Shown here: piece after piece, positions 1 through 11,137 of the stretch
How positions within the stretch are numbered: the stretch's first letter is position 1
Layout: each line of letters opens with the position of its first letter
Origin: Pectinophora gossypiella
Taxonomy: Eukaryota > Arthropoda > Insecta > Lepidoptera > Gelechiidae
Direction of reading: 5' to 3'
NCBI RefSeq assembly: GCF_024362695.1
Contig: NC_065424.1
Coordinates: forward strand, 5,616,786-5,680,785
DNA: 64,000 nucleotides
Notes under the pieces: model-generated
Seen by the model: only the letters and a program-made list of their open reading frames with translations
What the model was told of the DNA's origin: nothing
Databases searched by the model: none
Made by a program: the position numbers and the translations under genes

Positions 1-29
1 TTCTCTGCCCTCCACTGAGACAATTCCTG

Positions 30-250
30 TATTTCCGTCGCAAAGTTCATGATTTTTTATGTTTTGTTTTTATTATTTTCAATTCTGATACTTTTGGATG
101 TAGCTTCTCAATAAATGTTTCTTGTTTCTTGTTTCTTGTTTCTTGAAAATTTCACTTGATATTGACTCAGAATAATGAGCTGAATCACCCCCGCAGTACG
201 ATGTCACTTATAACCATACGTACTTGTACGTATTTGCACGGGGTGTAAGT
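30..250. repeat. FB1 foldback remnants split by a LINE tail
   Basis: Decayed arms of the FB1 foldback family, recognised by GTGACATCGTAACGAA and by CACTTGATATTGACTCAG, which recur as inverted pairs at 6310-6600 and 10313-10516. The arm is interrupted at about 97-146 by a LINE-type 3' end: CAATAAATG followed by four TTTCTTG units. No coding content. Confidence 0.55.
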
Positions 251-284
251 GACATCGTAACGAATACTGAGGGAAAGATTCAGA

Positions 285-376
285 CCATGATTCTGTCCCT
301 TTCCTCTTCGGCGGATAGGAAAATGACAGGTATAACTTAAAATAAAATAAGGAGGTGTCTGCAGGAATTGGGGCCA
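285..376. repeat. FB2 foldback, one arm
   Basis: Single arm of the FB2 family (CCTTTCC...TCGGCGGATA...TGTCTGCAGGAATTGGGGCC). It matches the right arms of the full copies at 9936-10312, 16680-16988 and 29652-30031. Confidence 0.6.
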
Positions 377-1055
377 ACATGCGACTAACATCAGCATTAT
401 TACGCACATACTTTCTATTCCATTCAGGACTTTTTCCGTAGTCACGTCACATACTTACTGTGCAAATGTTTACGAGACATTTTCTTCTTATTCTACTGAA
501 ATTCTATTAAAATAGAACAAGGGATTTTTTAAAGATTTCTTTCCTCGAAAATCTAGATGTATTATTTTTCCTTTTCTTTTCTGATGTTTTTCTTTTTTTA
601 ACCATTCATCTATTAAAGCAATATTGCCATTTCAAGATAGATATAAGGAACCGTATGATGGGTGACAGATTATCAGTCGTCCGCCCAACCAAATAATCAT
701 TAATATTAATAAAAAACTAAAAATCAAAAAACTTAAAACTCGTAGTGCGCGCCTGGCCTAAAGGTCTTTGCAACCAGGCCAAAAATAAGAAACAATATTA
801 TTTTTAAAATCAGATGTTTATTTATTGTTTATCAATATTTTTTTAATTAAAAACTTAAACAAAGATTTGTTTGGCAAAGCAAATATTGAAACATTGAATA
901 TTGAAAGACCACATCAAAGAAGACCTAATCAAAGCCCTCCCTCCGCCGTACCGGATGGGAACTTTTTCTAGATTAAAGTCAATTCTTTATTCAAAATAAA
1001 CACGTCAAGAAATATGTATATTTTTTGTTCTTTATTTTTGAAAGAACAACATCGC
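377..1055. other. AT-rich intergenic stretch, no gene seen
   Basis: AT-rich sequence with frequent stops in all frames and no plausible splice-bounded exon. A small GC-rich stem (GGCCT...AGGCC) lies near 750-782. Nothing else was recognised. Confidence 0.5.
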
Positions 1056-1282
1056 AATGAGGGACTTTCCAATCGGCGTTTCCCGAAAACACGATAGATG
1101 GCGTTGATAAGGTTTTTTTACGTTTAAACTTCTAATTTCATGGATAACAGACATATAATGCATTTTTTATCGTTGTTCTTATATATAAATGATGACTTTT
1201 TCATTACACCAAGGTACAATTACAACTTCCACCCATTATTATTCTGATAAAAAAGCAATATAGGTAGCAACATCATTTTATA

Positions 1283-1815
1283 CATCATCATTATCATCAG
1301 CCCATTAACGTCCCCACTGCTGGGGCACGGGCCTTCCCTATGGATGGATAGGGAGATCGGGGCTTAATGAGGAAGAGAGGCGCCTCGACCCTAAATCGAA
1401 TGTGTAAGAGTTCGAACAGTATCCTGAGTGTGCTGATCGGCAGGTGGGACGCGCCTATGTTCGCGCGGTGGATGCGATTGCACACATCTGGCAATCGTTA
1501 ACTTAGTTTGTGTTTTCTACTAACAATAGGTTAAGACTGCATTTTTACTAACAACTATGGATTGTAAGTCTGAAATAAATGATTATTATTATTATTATTA
1601 AACCATCACGCGGGCCCAGTGCGGATTGATGGTTATTAACGACTGCTAATGCAGTCGGGACCAACGGTTTAACGTGCCTTCCGAAGCACGGAGGAGCTCG
1701 AGATGAAAACTTTTTTTTTCTGTGGTCACCCATCCTATGACTGGCCTTTGCCAAAAGTTGCTTAACTTCAACAATCGCATACCGAGCGCGTTTACCGCTG
1801 CGCCACCGAGCTCCT
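1283..1815 (-). mobile_element. SINE-A copy inserted in FB3, itself interrupted
   Basis: Minus-strand SINE-A, from the GAT-rich tail at 1283 to the GAGGAGCTCGGTGG head near 1815. Copies of TCATTTTATACAT flank both ends, a 13-bp target-site duplication showing insertion into FB3. The SINE body is split at about 1353-1600 by a LINE 3' end. Confidence 0.8.
1353..1600 (+). mobile_element. LINE 3' end inside SINE-A
   Basis: A foreign block between the SINE sequences GAGATCGGGGCTT and AAACCATCACGCGGG. It ends in GAAATAAATGATTATTATTATT, a poly(ATT)-like LINE tail. The same type of block (CAGTATCCTGA...GGTGGGAC) recurs within 31437-31695. It is non-coding here. Confidence 0.6.
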
Positions 1816-2184
1816 CATTTTATACATAATGTGATCCAAATATCAAGCAACAATTAGTTTTATATATGCTTCTGCCATTACATTACATTTTTGAATATTT
1901 GTGCCCCAGCAAGGAGAAAATAGGTAATTATCACGTTAAAAGTGAACAACGCCATCTATCGTGTGTTCGGGGAACATCGATTGGAATGTCCCTCATTGGC
2001 CAAGTAATGCTCAAAATGCTTCTTGTGTCCACTATTTGCCAGCCATGATCATCAAACTCTATCACAGTGTACATTCTGACTAGAATTCCCAACGCGGACA
2101 TTAGTCCTACGAGTGCTACATTCAGTTATCAGTCCACAGAGTATGATCATCGACGTGCCGGTTCAGAGAATATTCCCAAAGAAC

Positions 2185-2500
2185 TTACATAAACTCACGC
2201 CTATTTCCCACCGGGGTCTCTTGCTTCCTCCACTTTAATCAATCGCTTCATACACGCACGCCGGTTCAGAGTAGATCGTATTAAACCTTTTCTAAGGACA
2301 TCTCCAATTTGGTCAATGTAAGTTCTTCTCGATCTTCCTCTGCCAGCCCTACCATCAACTTTCGCTTTATATACCGCTTTTGCAATTCTATTATCCTTCC
2401 TCCGCTCTACGTGTCCAAACCAACCTAACATTCCCTTCTCAATCTTAGTCACTATATCGTCTTTTACACCACATCTCTGTCTTATCACACTGTTTTTCAC
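2185..2500 (-). pseudogene. L2: C-terminal fragment of a non-LTR retrotransposon polyprotein
   Basis: A 99-codon open frame (2201-2500) with a WFGHVERR-type stretch followed by a basic GRAGRGRSRR segment. Both are typical of the C-terminal region after reverse transcriptase in RTE/CR1-like LINE polyproteins. Upstream RT motifs are absent, so this is a 5'-truncated copy. The 3' end of the same family recurs at 17425-17680, 46040-46310, 47580-47777 and 50425-50555, proving it is a repeat. Clade assignment is tentative. Confidence 0.75.
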
Positions 2501-2609
2501 TCAACTGCCAATGAATATTGCTAAAAATAAGGTTAAGAACTAAACCCTGACTATAGAAAAATCACTATCTAAAAAGTACAAAACAAAAAAAATCTCTGAA
2601 AATTTAATC

Positions 2610-2760
2610 TGCCCAGTTCTTAGAACGCTTACGTCGGAAGTCGCAGGTTCGAATTCTGTGCTGGATTCGAACCTTAACCAATGACTATCGATTTTTTTTC
2701 GAATTCATGTTTGGATCATAAATGATTATCACGTGCTCACATTCCCACTTTGGGAACATT
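2610..2760 (+). mobile_element. SINE-D fragment (tRNA-like head)
   Basis: Contains a degenerate box A region (CCCAGTT...TAGAACGC) and box B GGTTCGAATTC. The downstream body GAATTCATGTTTGGATCAT and ATGATTATCACGTGCTC is shared with copies at 6877-7112 and 54640-54978. Confidence 0.65.
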
Positions 2761-2908
2761 CTCGGGAACGGCATATTACTGGGTATGATGTGAATAGTTG
2801 TCGACAAATGTACTCCACGGGCCAATATCGACGATGAACTGTACCGTTTTAGGAATTTTGCTATTGCCAATAATAGTGTTTGGTTTTGTTAAGTACTAAT
2901 AAAGTAGG

Positions 2909-3077
2909 TGCTTCGGAAGGCACGTTAAGCCGTTGGACCCGGTTGCATTAGCAGTCGTTAATTACCACCAATCCGCAATGGGCCCGCGTGGTGGTTTAAG
3001 GCCCGATCTCCCTATCCATCCATAGGGAAGGTCCATGCCCCAGCAGTGGGGACGTTAATGGGCTGGTGATGATGATC
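2909..3077 (+). mobile_element. SINE-A, 3' two-thirds
   Basis: Starts in the shared core (CTTCGGAAGGCACGTTAAGC) and ends at GGGCTGGTGATGATGAT. The tRNA/5S head is missing. Confidence 0.8.
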
Positions 3078-3084
3078 GTATAAT

Positions 3085-3225
3085 CTCTCTCATCGTATAA
3101 GAAGACCACGTATGCTCAAAACTGACAGCTAGCATTTCAAGGTTAGCCCAGCTGACGTCATCCGACACTGCGTTGTCATTTGGTAAAAAATCACTGATTT
3201 GATTAGTTGGAAACTACTATTACTT
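3085..3225. repeat. FB4 foldback fragment
   Basis: Matches one arm of the FB4 copy at 11138-11480 (GTATGCTCAAAACTGACAGC, then CCCAGCTGACGTCAT). Confidence 0.55.
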
Positions 3226-3712
3226 ATATTGAAATTTAAATGTACTTACTATGGTAACAGCAAAACGCTCAACAAATACGAATAGCCACAAGGAGTCAGA
3301 ATTATTACCACATAAATTTCATACAGTTAGCAACAAAGTCACGTTGTAGGAAATATTTGGCAAGGCTTCCCCAATGTTCCCAAGTGGAAAAGTGTTAACT
3401 TTACGAAGTGTTTCGAGAAACCTGTAGATTGCTTGTTGTTTAAAAGTTATTTTATTATTCAAATACCTACCTACATCTTTATACCTTAACCAGCAAAGTC
3501 CAATGTATAGGCATTGAATCAAGAATTATACTTACTAGGTACTTCAAGTAGGGACACTCTCCTCTCCGCACCTCTACGAGTAAGGAGCGAGTGTGATTTA
3601 CCTCACCCCCCCGATGGGGGCCACTTTAGTCTATTTAAGCCATAATGCGTTAAGGAGTATGGGAACGCGCGCTAACTGTCTGTCTCGTTAGCACGCACGG
3701 GGTAAACCAGCA

Positions 3713-4006
3713 CATCATCATCACCAGCCCATTAACGTCCCGACTGCTGGGACACGGGCCTTCCCTATGGATGAATAGGGAGATCGGGCCTTAAACCACC
3801 ACGCGGGCCCAGTGCGGATTGGTGGTTATTAACGACTGCTAATGCAGCCGGGACCATAGGCTTAACGTACCTTCCGAAGCACGGAGGAGCTCGAGATGAA
3901 AACATTTTTTTTGTGGTCACCCATCCTGTGACCGGCCTTTGAGAAAGTTGCTTAACTTCAACAATCGCAGACCGAGCGCGTTTACCGCTGCGCCACCGAG
4001 CTCCTC
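3713..4006 (-). mobile_element. SINE-A, near full length
   Basis: Complete minus-strand copy with GAT tail, shared core, 5S-like segment and tRNA-like box A region next to GAGGAGCTC. Its 5' end abuts the tail of the LINE at 4010-5243. Confidence 0.85.
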
Positions 4007-4009
4007 ATA

Positions 4010-5243
4010 GTATTTTATTTTTTATTTTATTTTATTCATAAGATATCCAACAGCAGTTTTACAGGTAAAGTTAAAGTATCTAAATTACATAGTGTGTCTT
4101 AGCCAATAACAGGATATCATAGATTGCGTTAACTATTGAACCGAAATTAACAGAAAACAATAACAAAACTTAAATGAACAATACGCTAGTGCACAAACGA
4201 GTTACATACAATGGTTTAAAAAGTTAAGAATAATATATTTAAATTATAATTATTTTAACTATTTTAACTACAGCATTAGAGTAATAAGCGAGTGAATTGC
4301 AAGACATTAAATCAATCTGAAACAACGAGCAGTAATACAGCTTCGCGGTAATGAGATGAATACGTGAAAATAGTAATGAAACGAAAGTTTACGGCGGCAT
4401 GCATTGTTTGTTATTTTTCGATAGTTTGTCTAGTACATGTTTCTTTAGATTCTGTTTGGTTGTGTTAAAAATGTCTGTATAACTAAATTTTCTGTTGAAA
4501 CATTTGGTAGCTCGTGAGATATATTCGTTACGTCCGTAGTTAGTTTTGCTTCCTGGCACATAAAAGATGTCTCGAACTTCGTGTCTAGCACGATTTCTAG
4601 GAACGACTAACGATACCTGTGATGTCAGAGTAGGGCTATCGATAGTAGAATTAACTATATCGTGCAGGAAAGCCATATCGAGCATGATACGTCTATTCTC
4701 CAATGTGTCCAAATAGTGAAAATTACAGGCTTCTGAGTATGATGGTGGAACAACTTTCATTCTGTAATTAAGGTGCTTGACGAACTTTTTTTGTATGCGT
4801 TCTATATTGTCTATGTATACTGTGTACTGTGGATTCCAGATGATACTAGCAAACTCTAGAATGCTGCGGACGTATGCACAGTACACAGTCTTAACACATG
4901 AAATGTCATTAAAGGGTTTACACACCCGAAGCACAAAACCTAGGTTCCTGTAAGCTTTATCCACCATGATATCTATGTGTTTGGTAAATAACATTTTGCT
5001 GTCTAATTGAACGCCTAAGTCTCGTACATCGTAGACGCGTTTCAAATTCTGATTATTTATTTTGTAGTTGTAATCGATTGGTTTAGGTTTCCGAGTATAT
5101 GTTATTTGTACGCACTTATCTATATTTATATTTATTTTATTACGTTCATAATATGTTGATAAATCATCTAAATCCTGTTGTAATCTGTGGCAATCCTCTA
5201 TTTTACAAATTTTAAAAGTATATTGTAGGGATAATATACATAT
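4010..5243 (-). pseudogene. 5'-truncated non-LTR retrotransposon with C-terminal RT region (Jockey/CR1-like)
   Basis: The frame ending at 4389 encodes at least 218 residues and stays open upstream of its first ATG, to a stop near 5243. It includes a VRDLGVQLDSKMLFTKHI stretch, then a 'YVRSILEFASIIWNPQY' stretch and an IERIQKKFVKHL helix. These are the usual order at the C-terminal end of Jockey/CR1-type reverse transcriptases (thumb and connection). The catalytic RT core and endonuclease are missing. About 370 bp of 3' UTR follows, ending in repeated AATAAAATAAA units at 4010-4040, a LINE-type tail. The frame has no internal stop, so this copy is fairly young. The clade is an inference. Confidence 0.8.
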
Positions 5244-6309
5244 TTAGTGCGTTATGTTCTATAAAAAGTTGGGGGGTTCGTTTCGTTCATAGAATAAAGA
5301 TTAAATACGTATTGAAAGACCACTCTCCGCCCCACAACCAGCACACAGTAAGAACCTATGTTGGAGTTTGTGGGCTATGGCACCATTAGTATACCCGGCC
5401 TCTCCATACAAAAATCTCTTTCTTACTGTGTACCTAACGCGTAAGTGTGAAAGACACAGACAAGACACAAACTCGTAAATAATGATCGGGACGCATGGGC
5501 CTCTAGGCGAGGCGGGAGTGACACGGGAGATCATAGTTTTCTTTCTAAGTTTATAATCTAAATGTGTGATGAAGATGGTACTCATGCACTGCTGCAAGTT
5601 AATATGTAATCGTCTTCGGTTGACATCGCATAATTGGAATCAAACAGCACTTAACAGGTATGTTCGTGAGTCCTAATTATTCTGTATACCATGGTATAAG
5701 CATAGAATAAGAAATAATACTGCGTATAGAAAGCATTCGGCTCTCCACCAGCAGCTGAGCTAGGTTTACTCGGTCTTACTTTAGTCTTCAATCGTATAGC
5801 GCCAGACGTCACACTCACAGATGCGCGTATACAATGACGTCAATGTGTAGTGTCTGTGTTTTTTTTTGTATGAAGTGTCCGGGATGAATACTTAGTATTT
5901 TCCTGTATTTAATCAACTGTAAACTAGGCTAGACTAACAGCATATCTAAACAGACATCAGTTTCAGGTTCACTCATACATATTAATTCGATGTGAAAACA
6001 TTATTCTCTATTCAGTGCATTAGCTTTCAAACTGTTTACGAACTAGAGTTTCACTTTGAACAAATTTTCATGCTAAGTGGTTTTGTGAGTCGGTAGAAGA
6101 CTGATTTTAGAGTTTATTGCAAGTACAATAGAAACTATAAAACTTGACTAGTATATAGAAAGTTTAATATGTATTGCTGTATGTGTACCTAAATAAATAA
6201 ATAAATTAATTACTGAATCCGTGATCAGGGCTATCTCGCGTGGACGCGTGACTTTCGTCGTAATATCAGGGGTCGAAACCCGGGGTATTATTTTTGAACC
6301 TTCAACTTG
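5244..6309. other. Intergenic, decayed repeat pieces
   Basis: No gene seen. It contains short pieces of interspersed repeats that recur elsewhere: a GGTTTACTCGGTCTTACT / TAGCGCCAGACGTCACAC segment at 5760-5890 also occurs near 31850-31990, and CTCCATACAAAAATCTC near 5402 recurs at 52485. Confidence 0.45.
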
Positions 6310-6600
6310 TGTGCAGAAATATGTTAGTGACATCGTAACGAAAACTTTGAGGGATAATTCAGGCCATGATTCAGACTTGATATCAAGTGGAATTTTCCGT
6401 CGCAATAGCATGGAACGGAAAATAATAAAAACCTCTAAAATTTTCATAAATTTTCCAATAGGAAAATTTACTTGATATCAATTCAGAATCATGGTCTGAA
6501 TCATCCCACTCGGTCATCATCATCATCAATTTAAGAGCCACGCTCTTGTCGGTGTAGCATCCCACATGGTATTCGTTACGATGTCACTAACTCCCTGTAT
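6310..6600. repeat. FB1 foldback with a small LINE-end insertion
   Basis: The left arm TAGTGACATCGTAACGAAAA and right arm ATTCGTTACGATGTCACTAA form a palindrome centred near 6440 (GATATCAAGTGGAATTTTCC against its complement). At about 6515-6565 the right arm is split by a GAT-tailed LINE end (TTAAGAGCCACGCTCTTGTC, minus orientation). Imperfect duplicates of ATCCCACTCGG flank the insertion. Confidence 0.65.
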
Positions 6601-6876
6601 AGGTAGAATTACTTTTGAATCACTCACCTTCAACTTGTGGGCGAAGATATATACCTGTTTCTTGTAAATGGCAAATTCTGATGTGCAACTTGAAATAGGT
6701 ATGTGTTTTCTTAAACTACTTACTGAATTCGACCTTTATGAGTTTGACTACATAGAGTTCACCACCGCCGCCTAGTAACTGGTATTGGAAAGGCTCTGCT
6801 TTTCCCAAGCAGCGAGGTTATTCTCCAAATAAAAACCTTTCTTCGAAAAAGATAGTACTCCCATCTATCAAAAAAA

Positions 6877-7112
6877 GAGGATCCTGTTTTCACAGGGTCC
6901 ACTTATCTAACCTGAAGATTTCACAGGTCCGGCTTTTTACAGACCTTCCAACCCGCGAAGTGAAAGCCAGCCCAATACAGGCTAGTCACATACCTCCGAA
7001 AATGCATTTCTCGGGAATGTGGGCTTCCTCACAATGCTTCCCTTCACCGCTGAGCACGTGATAATCATTTACGATCCAAAAATGAATTCGAAAACAAATT
7101 CGACAATCGTTG
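6877..7112 (-). mobile_element. SINE-D, body and 3' part
   Basis: Reverse-strand SINE-D without its tRNA head. It carries the family segments CACAGGTCCGG, CCAGCCCAATACAGG, GCATTTCTCGGGAATGTG and CACGTGATAATCATTTA. Confidence 0.75.
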
Positions 7113-7482
7113 ACGTCAGGTTCGGTATTCCGGTGAAGTTAGCAGGTTTTTGTGCAATAAAGAATTATAGGTTGATTGATTTATAGTTCCCTTTGCAAAG
7201 AACGTCTCGTGCAAATCTGGACACCACTAAACAAACAGGTTGAAATCTAGTCGGGTGCTGGCACGGGCCGTGGTTACGAAACTTATGAATGAAGACGACG
7301 AAACCCAGGAGCCATTCATAATAACCAACTTTTGAAGATATGCCAAAAGTAATGGGTACATTTTTATTTCGTTTGCTGCGCTAAAAACGTGTGAAGAATT
7401 CTGGTTGTTAATACAATTATGAGTTTGACTCAGTTTCGGATCATACATTATTTATTTATTTTTATTAATTTTGAAGAAGACT

Positions 7483-7799
7483 TACGGCCGTATCATCATC
7501 ATCATCAGCCCATTAACGTCCACACTGCTGGGGCACGGGCCTTCCCTATGGATGGATAGGGAGATCGGGCCTTAAACCATCACGCGGGCCCAGTGCGGAT
7601 TGGTGGTTATTAACGACTGCTTATGCAGCCGGGACCAACGGCTCAATGTGCCTTCCGAAGCACGGAGGAGCTCGAGATGAAAGCTTTTTTTTGTGGTCAC
7701 GCATCCTATGACCGGCCATTGCGAAAGTTGCTTAACTTCAACAATCGCAGACCGAGCGCGTTTACCGCTGCGCCACCGAGCTCCTCAATACGGCCGTAT
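7483..7799 (-). mobile_element. Full SINE-A with 11-bp target-site duplication
   Basis: The complete element lies between two copies of TACGGCCGTAT (7483-7493 and 7789-7799). These clean duplications show retroposition as a single unit and define the family's ends: GAGGAGCTCGG at the 5' end and (GAT)n at the 3' end. Confidence 0.9.
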
Positions 7800-8327
7800 A
7801 CCTTTTCTAAAATAATTAGCAGATATTAACTAAAGACTAATTACAAGTCTCTACCTAATAGTGGCTAAGTTATATAATACCCTTTTACAGTCATAAAAGT
7901 GATTTTCGAAATACCTAAAAGTAAAACTAAAGTTAATGTAATAAATACTCTATACTATACGTACATAATTAATAAATACTCTCACTTTAGGCTATGCTCC
8001 CACGGCATCTCTCTGTAAGAAGAACTCTGTGGCTTCCGACCTGCTGTTGGTGCCAAAGCCTTAAGTGAATTATTCTTTAGATGTAAGTGCACTCAACCTA
8101 AGTTGTTAGTACTTACTGCAAGCACTTACAGCATTCGACGTTCAAAGTTCAATAATAGTATTTTATTACTCTTCCCCTTCCTTGAAACTCGTGGAGAAAG
8201 TGTTCGATGAGGAAGTAACGCACTTATTCTATGTTGATTCTTTGCTTTTTTACCCTTTAGATTTGCCTCGGATGGGGTTAGCTTCTTGGCCGGACTAATG
8301 AAGAGCATTGAGGGCTTTTACTCCGGA

Positions 8328-8703
8328 TATAACGGCCTCCATGGTCTAACCTAGAAGTGAGCCCCACGCTCAAACAAACCTCCTCCTCCTCTGGGTTTGA
8401 GCGTTGGGCTCACGATCTGGAGGTCCCGGGTTCAACTCCCGGTGGGGACATTGTCGAAATCACTTTGTGAGACTGTCCTTTGTTCGGTAAGGACTTTTCA
8501 TGCTTGAATCACCTGATTGTCCGAAAAAGTAAGACGATTCCGTGCTTCGGAGGGCACGTTAAGCCGTTGGTCCCGGCTATTAGCCGTAAAAACACCTCCA
8601 CCAACCCGCAGTGGAGCAGCGTGGTGGAGTATGCTCCATACCCCCTCCGGTTGATTGAGGGGAGGCCTGTGCCCAGCAGTGGGACGTATATAGGCTGTTT
8701 ATA
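8328..8703 (+). mobile_element. SINE-B with a palindrome inserted in its tRNA head
   Basis: The body from GGCTCACGATCTGGAGG through box B (GGGTTCAACTCCC), the shared core at 8540-8575 and the CCCAGCAGTGGGACGTATAT tail is standard SINE-B. The head (GGCCTCCATGGTCTAACC) is followed by GTGAGCCCCACGCTCAAAC and, 19 bp later, its near-perfect reverse complement. This makes a 19-bp stem inside the tRNA-like region. Confidence 0.8.
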
Positions 8704-8860
8704 AGTCTGACATTTTATCACGCTTTTCTATGACGTCACAGTGTGCTTTTTCATACAAATCCCATAGTAATTTAGTGTTTTGACGTTTAGTAAAAAGTAA
8801 CTCATTTGACTAGTTGGAAACTGGCCTATTCATTAGCAGCGCCAACAAGGGCCATCACTA
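8704..8860 (+). repeat. R6 interspersed repeat fragment
   Basis: Carries TATGACGTCACAG, TTTTCATACAAAT, CCATAGTAATTT, GTTTTGACGTTTAGTAAAAA and GGAAACTGGCC, in the same order as the copy at 54247-54535. Just downstream, 8870-8880 and 8895-8905 form a perfect 11-bp inverted repeat (TATTCTCGCGA). Confidence 0.6.
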
Positions 8861-8989
8861 TTTGTCAGCTATTCTCGCGACCGTTACGTCATGATCGCGA
8901 GAATACCTAAATAACAAGAACCAGATGGCAGAGCTTTTGTTCATGTCCACTTTAATTTCATGATTAAGTGGCCGCGTCGAATTTAGAAA

Positions 8990-9090
8990 TAGGGAAACAG
9001 TTGCAGAACGGGGGCTCCGGCCAAGTAGTTAATGCCATCTGCGGCAAATCTACAATAAGTCACGTCAAAAAAAAAAAAACAAAAAAAAAG
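8990..9090 (+). mobile_element. RE-E 3' end with poly(A)
   Basis: CCGGCCAAGTAGTTAATGCC...CTACAATAAGTCACGTC followed by an A-rich tail. This is the 3' end of the short poly(A) retroelement RE-E, truncated at its 5' end. Confidence 0.75.
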
Positions 9091-9359
9091 CACATCGAGG
9101 TATTTGCCAGGTCACGTTCCCTAATAAAAATGAAGATGGCGCATGGCGATGTATAACTTCGTAATTTCACGGATTTCAAACATATCGTTGCTGAGTTTGC
9201 AAAATCTTTGAGTTATGAGAAAATAGGTAATTATCACGTTAAAGCTGTACAGTCACTTTTGGTATCAGCTAAAGAGGAAATGCTTTCAGTCCATACAATC
9301 TTATGGGGCAGGCCCACCGCGGTGCACGGAGACGCTACGCTTCGTTTTGTAAGAAAATG

Positions 9360-9505
9360 TACAGTCATGAGCAATATAATGTACCCACTGTAGGACTCTG
9401 TCGCACTAACATATTTGACATTTAGCGAGACTTACAGTTCAATTTGTCAAAAAAGTTAATGTGGCATGGTACCAAAGTGTATACATATTAATGCTCGTGA
9501 CCGTA
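9360..9505 (+). repeat. M1 MITE-like element, intact copy
   Basis: About 146 bp with imperfect terminal inverted repeats TACAGTCATGAGCAATATA and TATTAATGCTCGTGACCGTA. Five copies were found: this one, 17744-17889, 25977-26420, 33096-33240 and 50801-51299. Confidence 0.8.
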
Positions 9506-9935
9506 CAGCGCCATCTATATTGTTTTTGGTGTACGTAGCCTGGAAAATCCCTTATTATCCCGTTGGAGTTATACAGCGCCGCGCAGGGCTATTTTTGTTT
9601 TTGAAAATGTGGACTGGAATTTCTAACATTGTTTGGCATATGTAGATTAACTCTTGTAAAGAATAAATACTACATGCAGAACTGTAATTCTCCGCCCCGC
9701 ACTAATTCGCAGCTAGGTTTACCTCACCCCCTCTGACACACGTCACTGCGTGTCATGATGATGAACTAATTATTAAGATTGACACATTTAATTAGGAAGC
9801 CGATATCTGTAACCTGTTTAGGCGATGGCTATCTCACTAAATTATTACTAGTCCATTGCGAGTAATAAGCTAGCCCACAGCGACAAGGATAAATTATATG
9901 CCGGTAAAGAACGCTCATAATAATATAGGGTATTA

Positions 9936-10312
9936 TTGGTGCTAATTCCTGTAAATACCGTCTAATTTTATTTTAAGTTATATCTGTCATTTTCTTATCC
10001 GCCGAAAAGGAAAGGGACGGGTAATCGACAAGCATAAAATTTATGAAACACACGTCAATTTTAATCACAAATCTAAAACAACCGTCTAAAAATTTTACAT
10101 TGGCCAATAACCCGACAGATTTATGTTGACAGCACAAGTCAAACGGTTTGCATACCAGTGAGATACCTTTTTGATTCGCCCGGGTTATTCATTCATTTAC
10201 TCATTCTTCCTAAAATTAAGAGCTGTCAATCATCCGTCCTTTTCCTTTTCGTGGGATAAGAAAATAGTAGGTATAATTTAAAGTTAAATTAGGTGTCTGC
10301 AGGAATCGGGGC
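9936..10312. repeat. FB2 foldback, full copy
   Basis: Arms of about 100 bp: GGTGCTAATTCCTGTAAATA...GAAAAGGAAAGGGACGG on the left and CCTTTCCTTTTCGTGGGATA...GTCTGCAGGAATCGGGGCC on the right. The centre contains CGGGTTATTCATTC-type sequence. No reading frame. Immediately followed by FB1. Confidence 0.75.
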
Positions 10313-10516
10313 CAGTGACATCGTAACGAATACTCAGGGCGATGATTGAGACCATCACTCTGAGTTAATATCAAGTGGAATTTTCCGTCGCATTTTTTTC
10401 TTAGTTATTTAAAAATTATTTTCAATTCTATACTTTTGCGATGGGAAATTCCACTTGATATTAACTCAAAATAATCAGCTGAATCAACCCTCTCAATATT
10501 CGTTACGATGTCACTT
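10313..10516. repeat. FB1 foldback, near-complete palindrome
   Basis: Left arm AGTGACATCGTAACGAATAC and right arm ATATTCGTTACGATGTCACT. Inner arms pair through GTTAATATCAAGTGGAATTT, giving arms of about 90 bp. A further arm lies at 10555-10690. Confidence 0.75.
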
Positions 10517-11137
10517 GCACACTGTACAAGTACATACAGTAACCATACAAGTAGGTATGGGTGTTAGTGAGACTGTAACGAATACCGGGGGGGATGATTC
10601 AGACCATGATTATGAGTTGTCCTGTCGGAAAATTCGTGAAAAATTTAGTGTTTTTCTAAAATAGTTTCCGTTCCATACTTTTGACCTCACAACCTACTTC
10701 AGAGTATAAGAAGAATAATCCTTTAGTAAGATAACATTAAATGACCAATTAGGCGCCCTATTAAGACACATCACTTAACCTAAACTAACGCATTCAAACA
10801 ATCAGAAGAAACTGGCCACATTTATCAAATAGGTATACCCTATCTTATTCCAGTAGGAATTTGACAGTGATTAGTTGCAGCGATTTCTCATAGCTATTTC
10901 AACGATCGCAGAAACACATATATTTCTGTCGGCCCAGATTTCTACTTCCCGAAATAATTATATGAAAAGTTAAATTTATGAAATTATTATGTTTCAACGT
11001 AGTTTCAACGCTAGGTTTCACTGTCGCTTCCTAGTTGCAATCTTTTTCTATTTATATTTTACAACAGCTTTCAATATACATTTTACAATAGTGTCAATGC
11101 GCGCTAAAAGTTACATCTGTCCATGGTATAAATATAA

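Larger units (their letters stand above)
1056..1997. repeat. FB3 foldback element carrying nested insertions
   Basis: Bounded by inverted repeats of about 50 bp. The left arm starts AATGAGGGACTTTCCAATCG and runs to ACACGATAGATGGCGTT; the right arm runs from AACGCCATCTATCGTGT to GTCCCTCATT. A second copy is at 53324-53984. No reading frame was seen, so it is probably a non-autonomous DNA transposon. It is interrupted at 1283-1815 by SINE-A. Confidence 0.75.
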
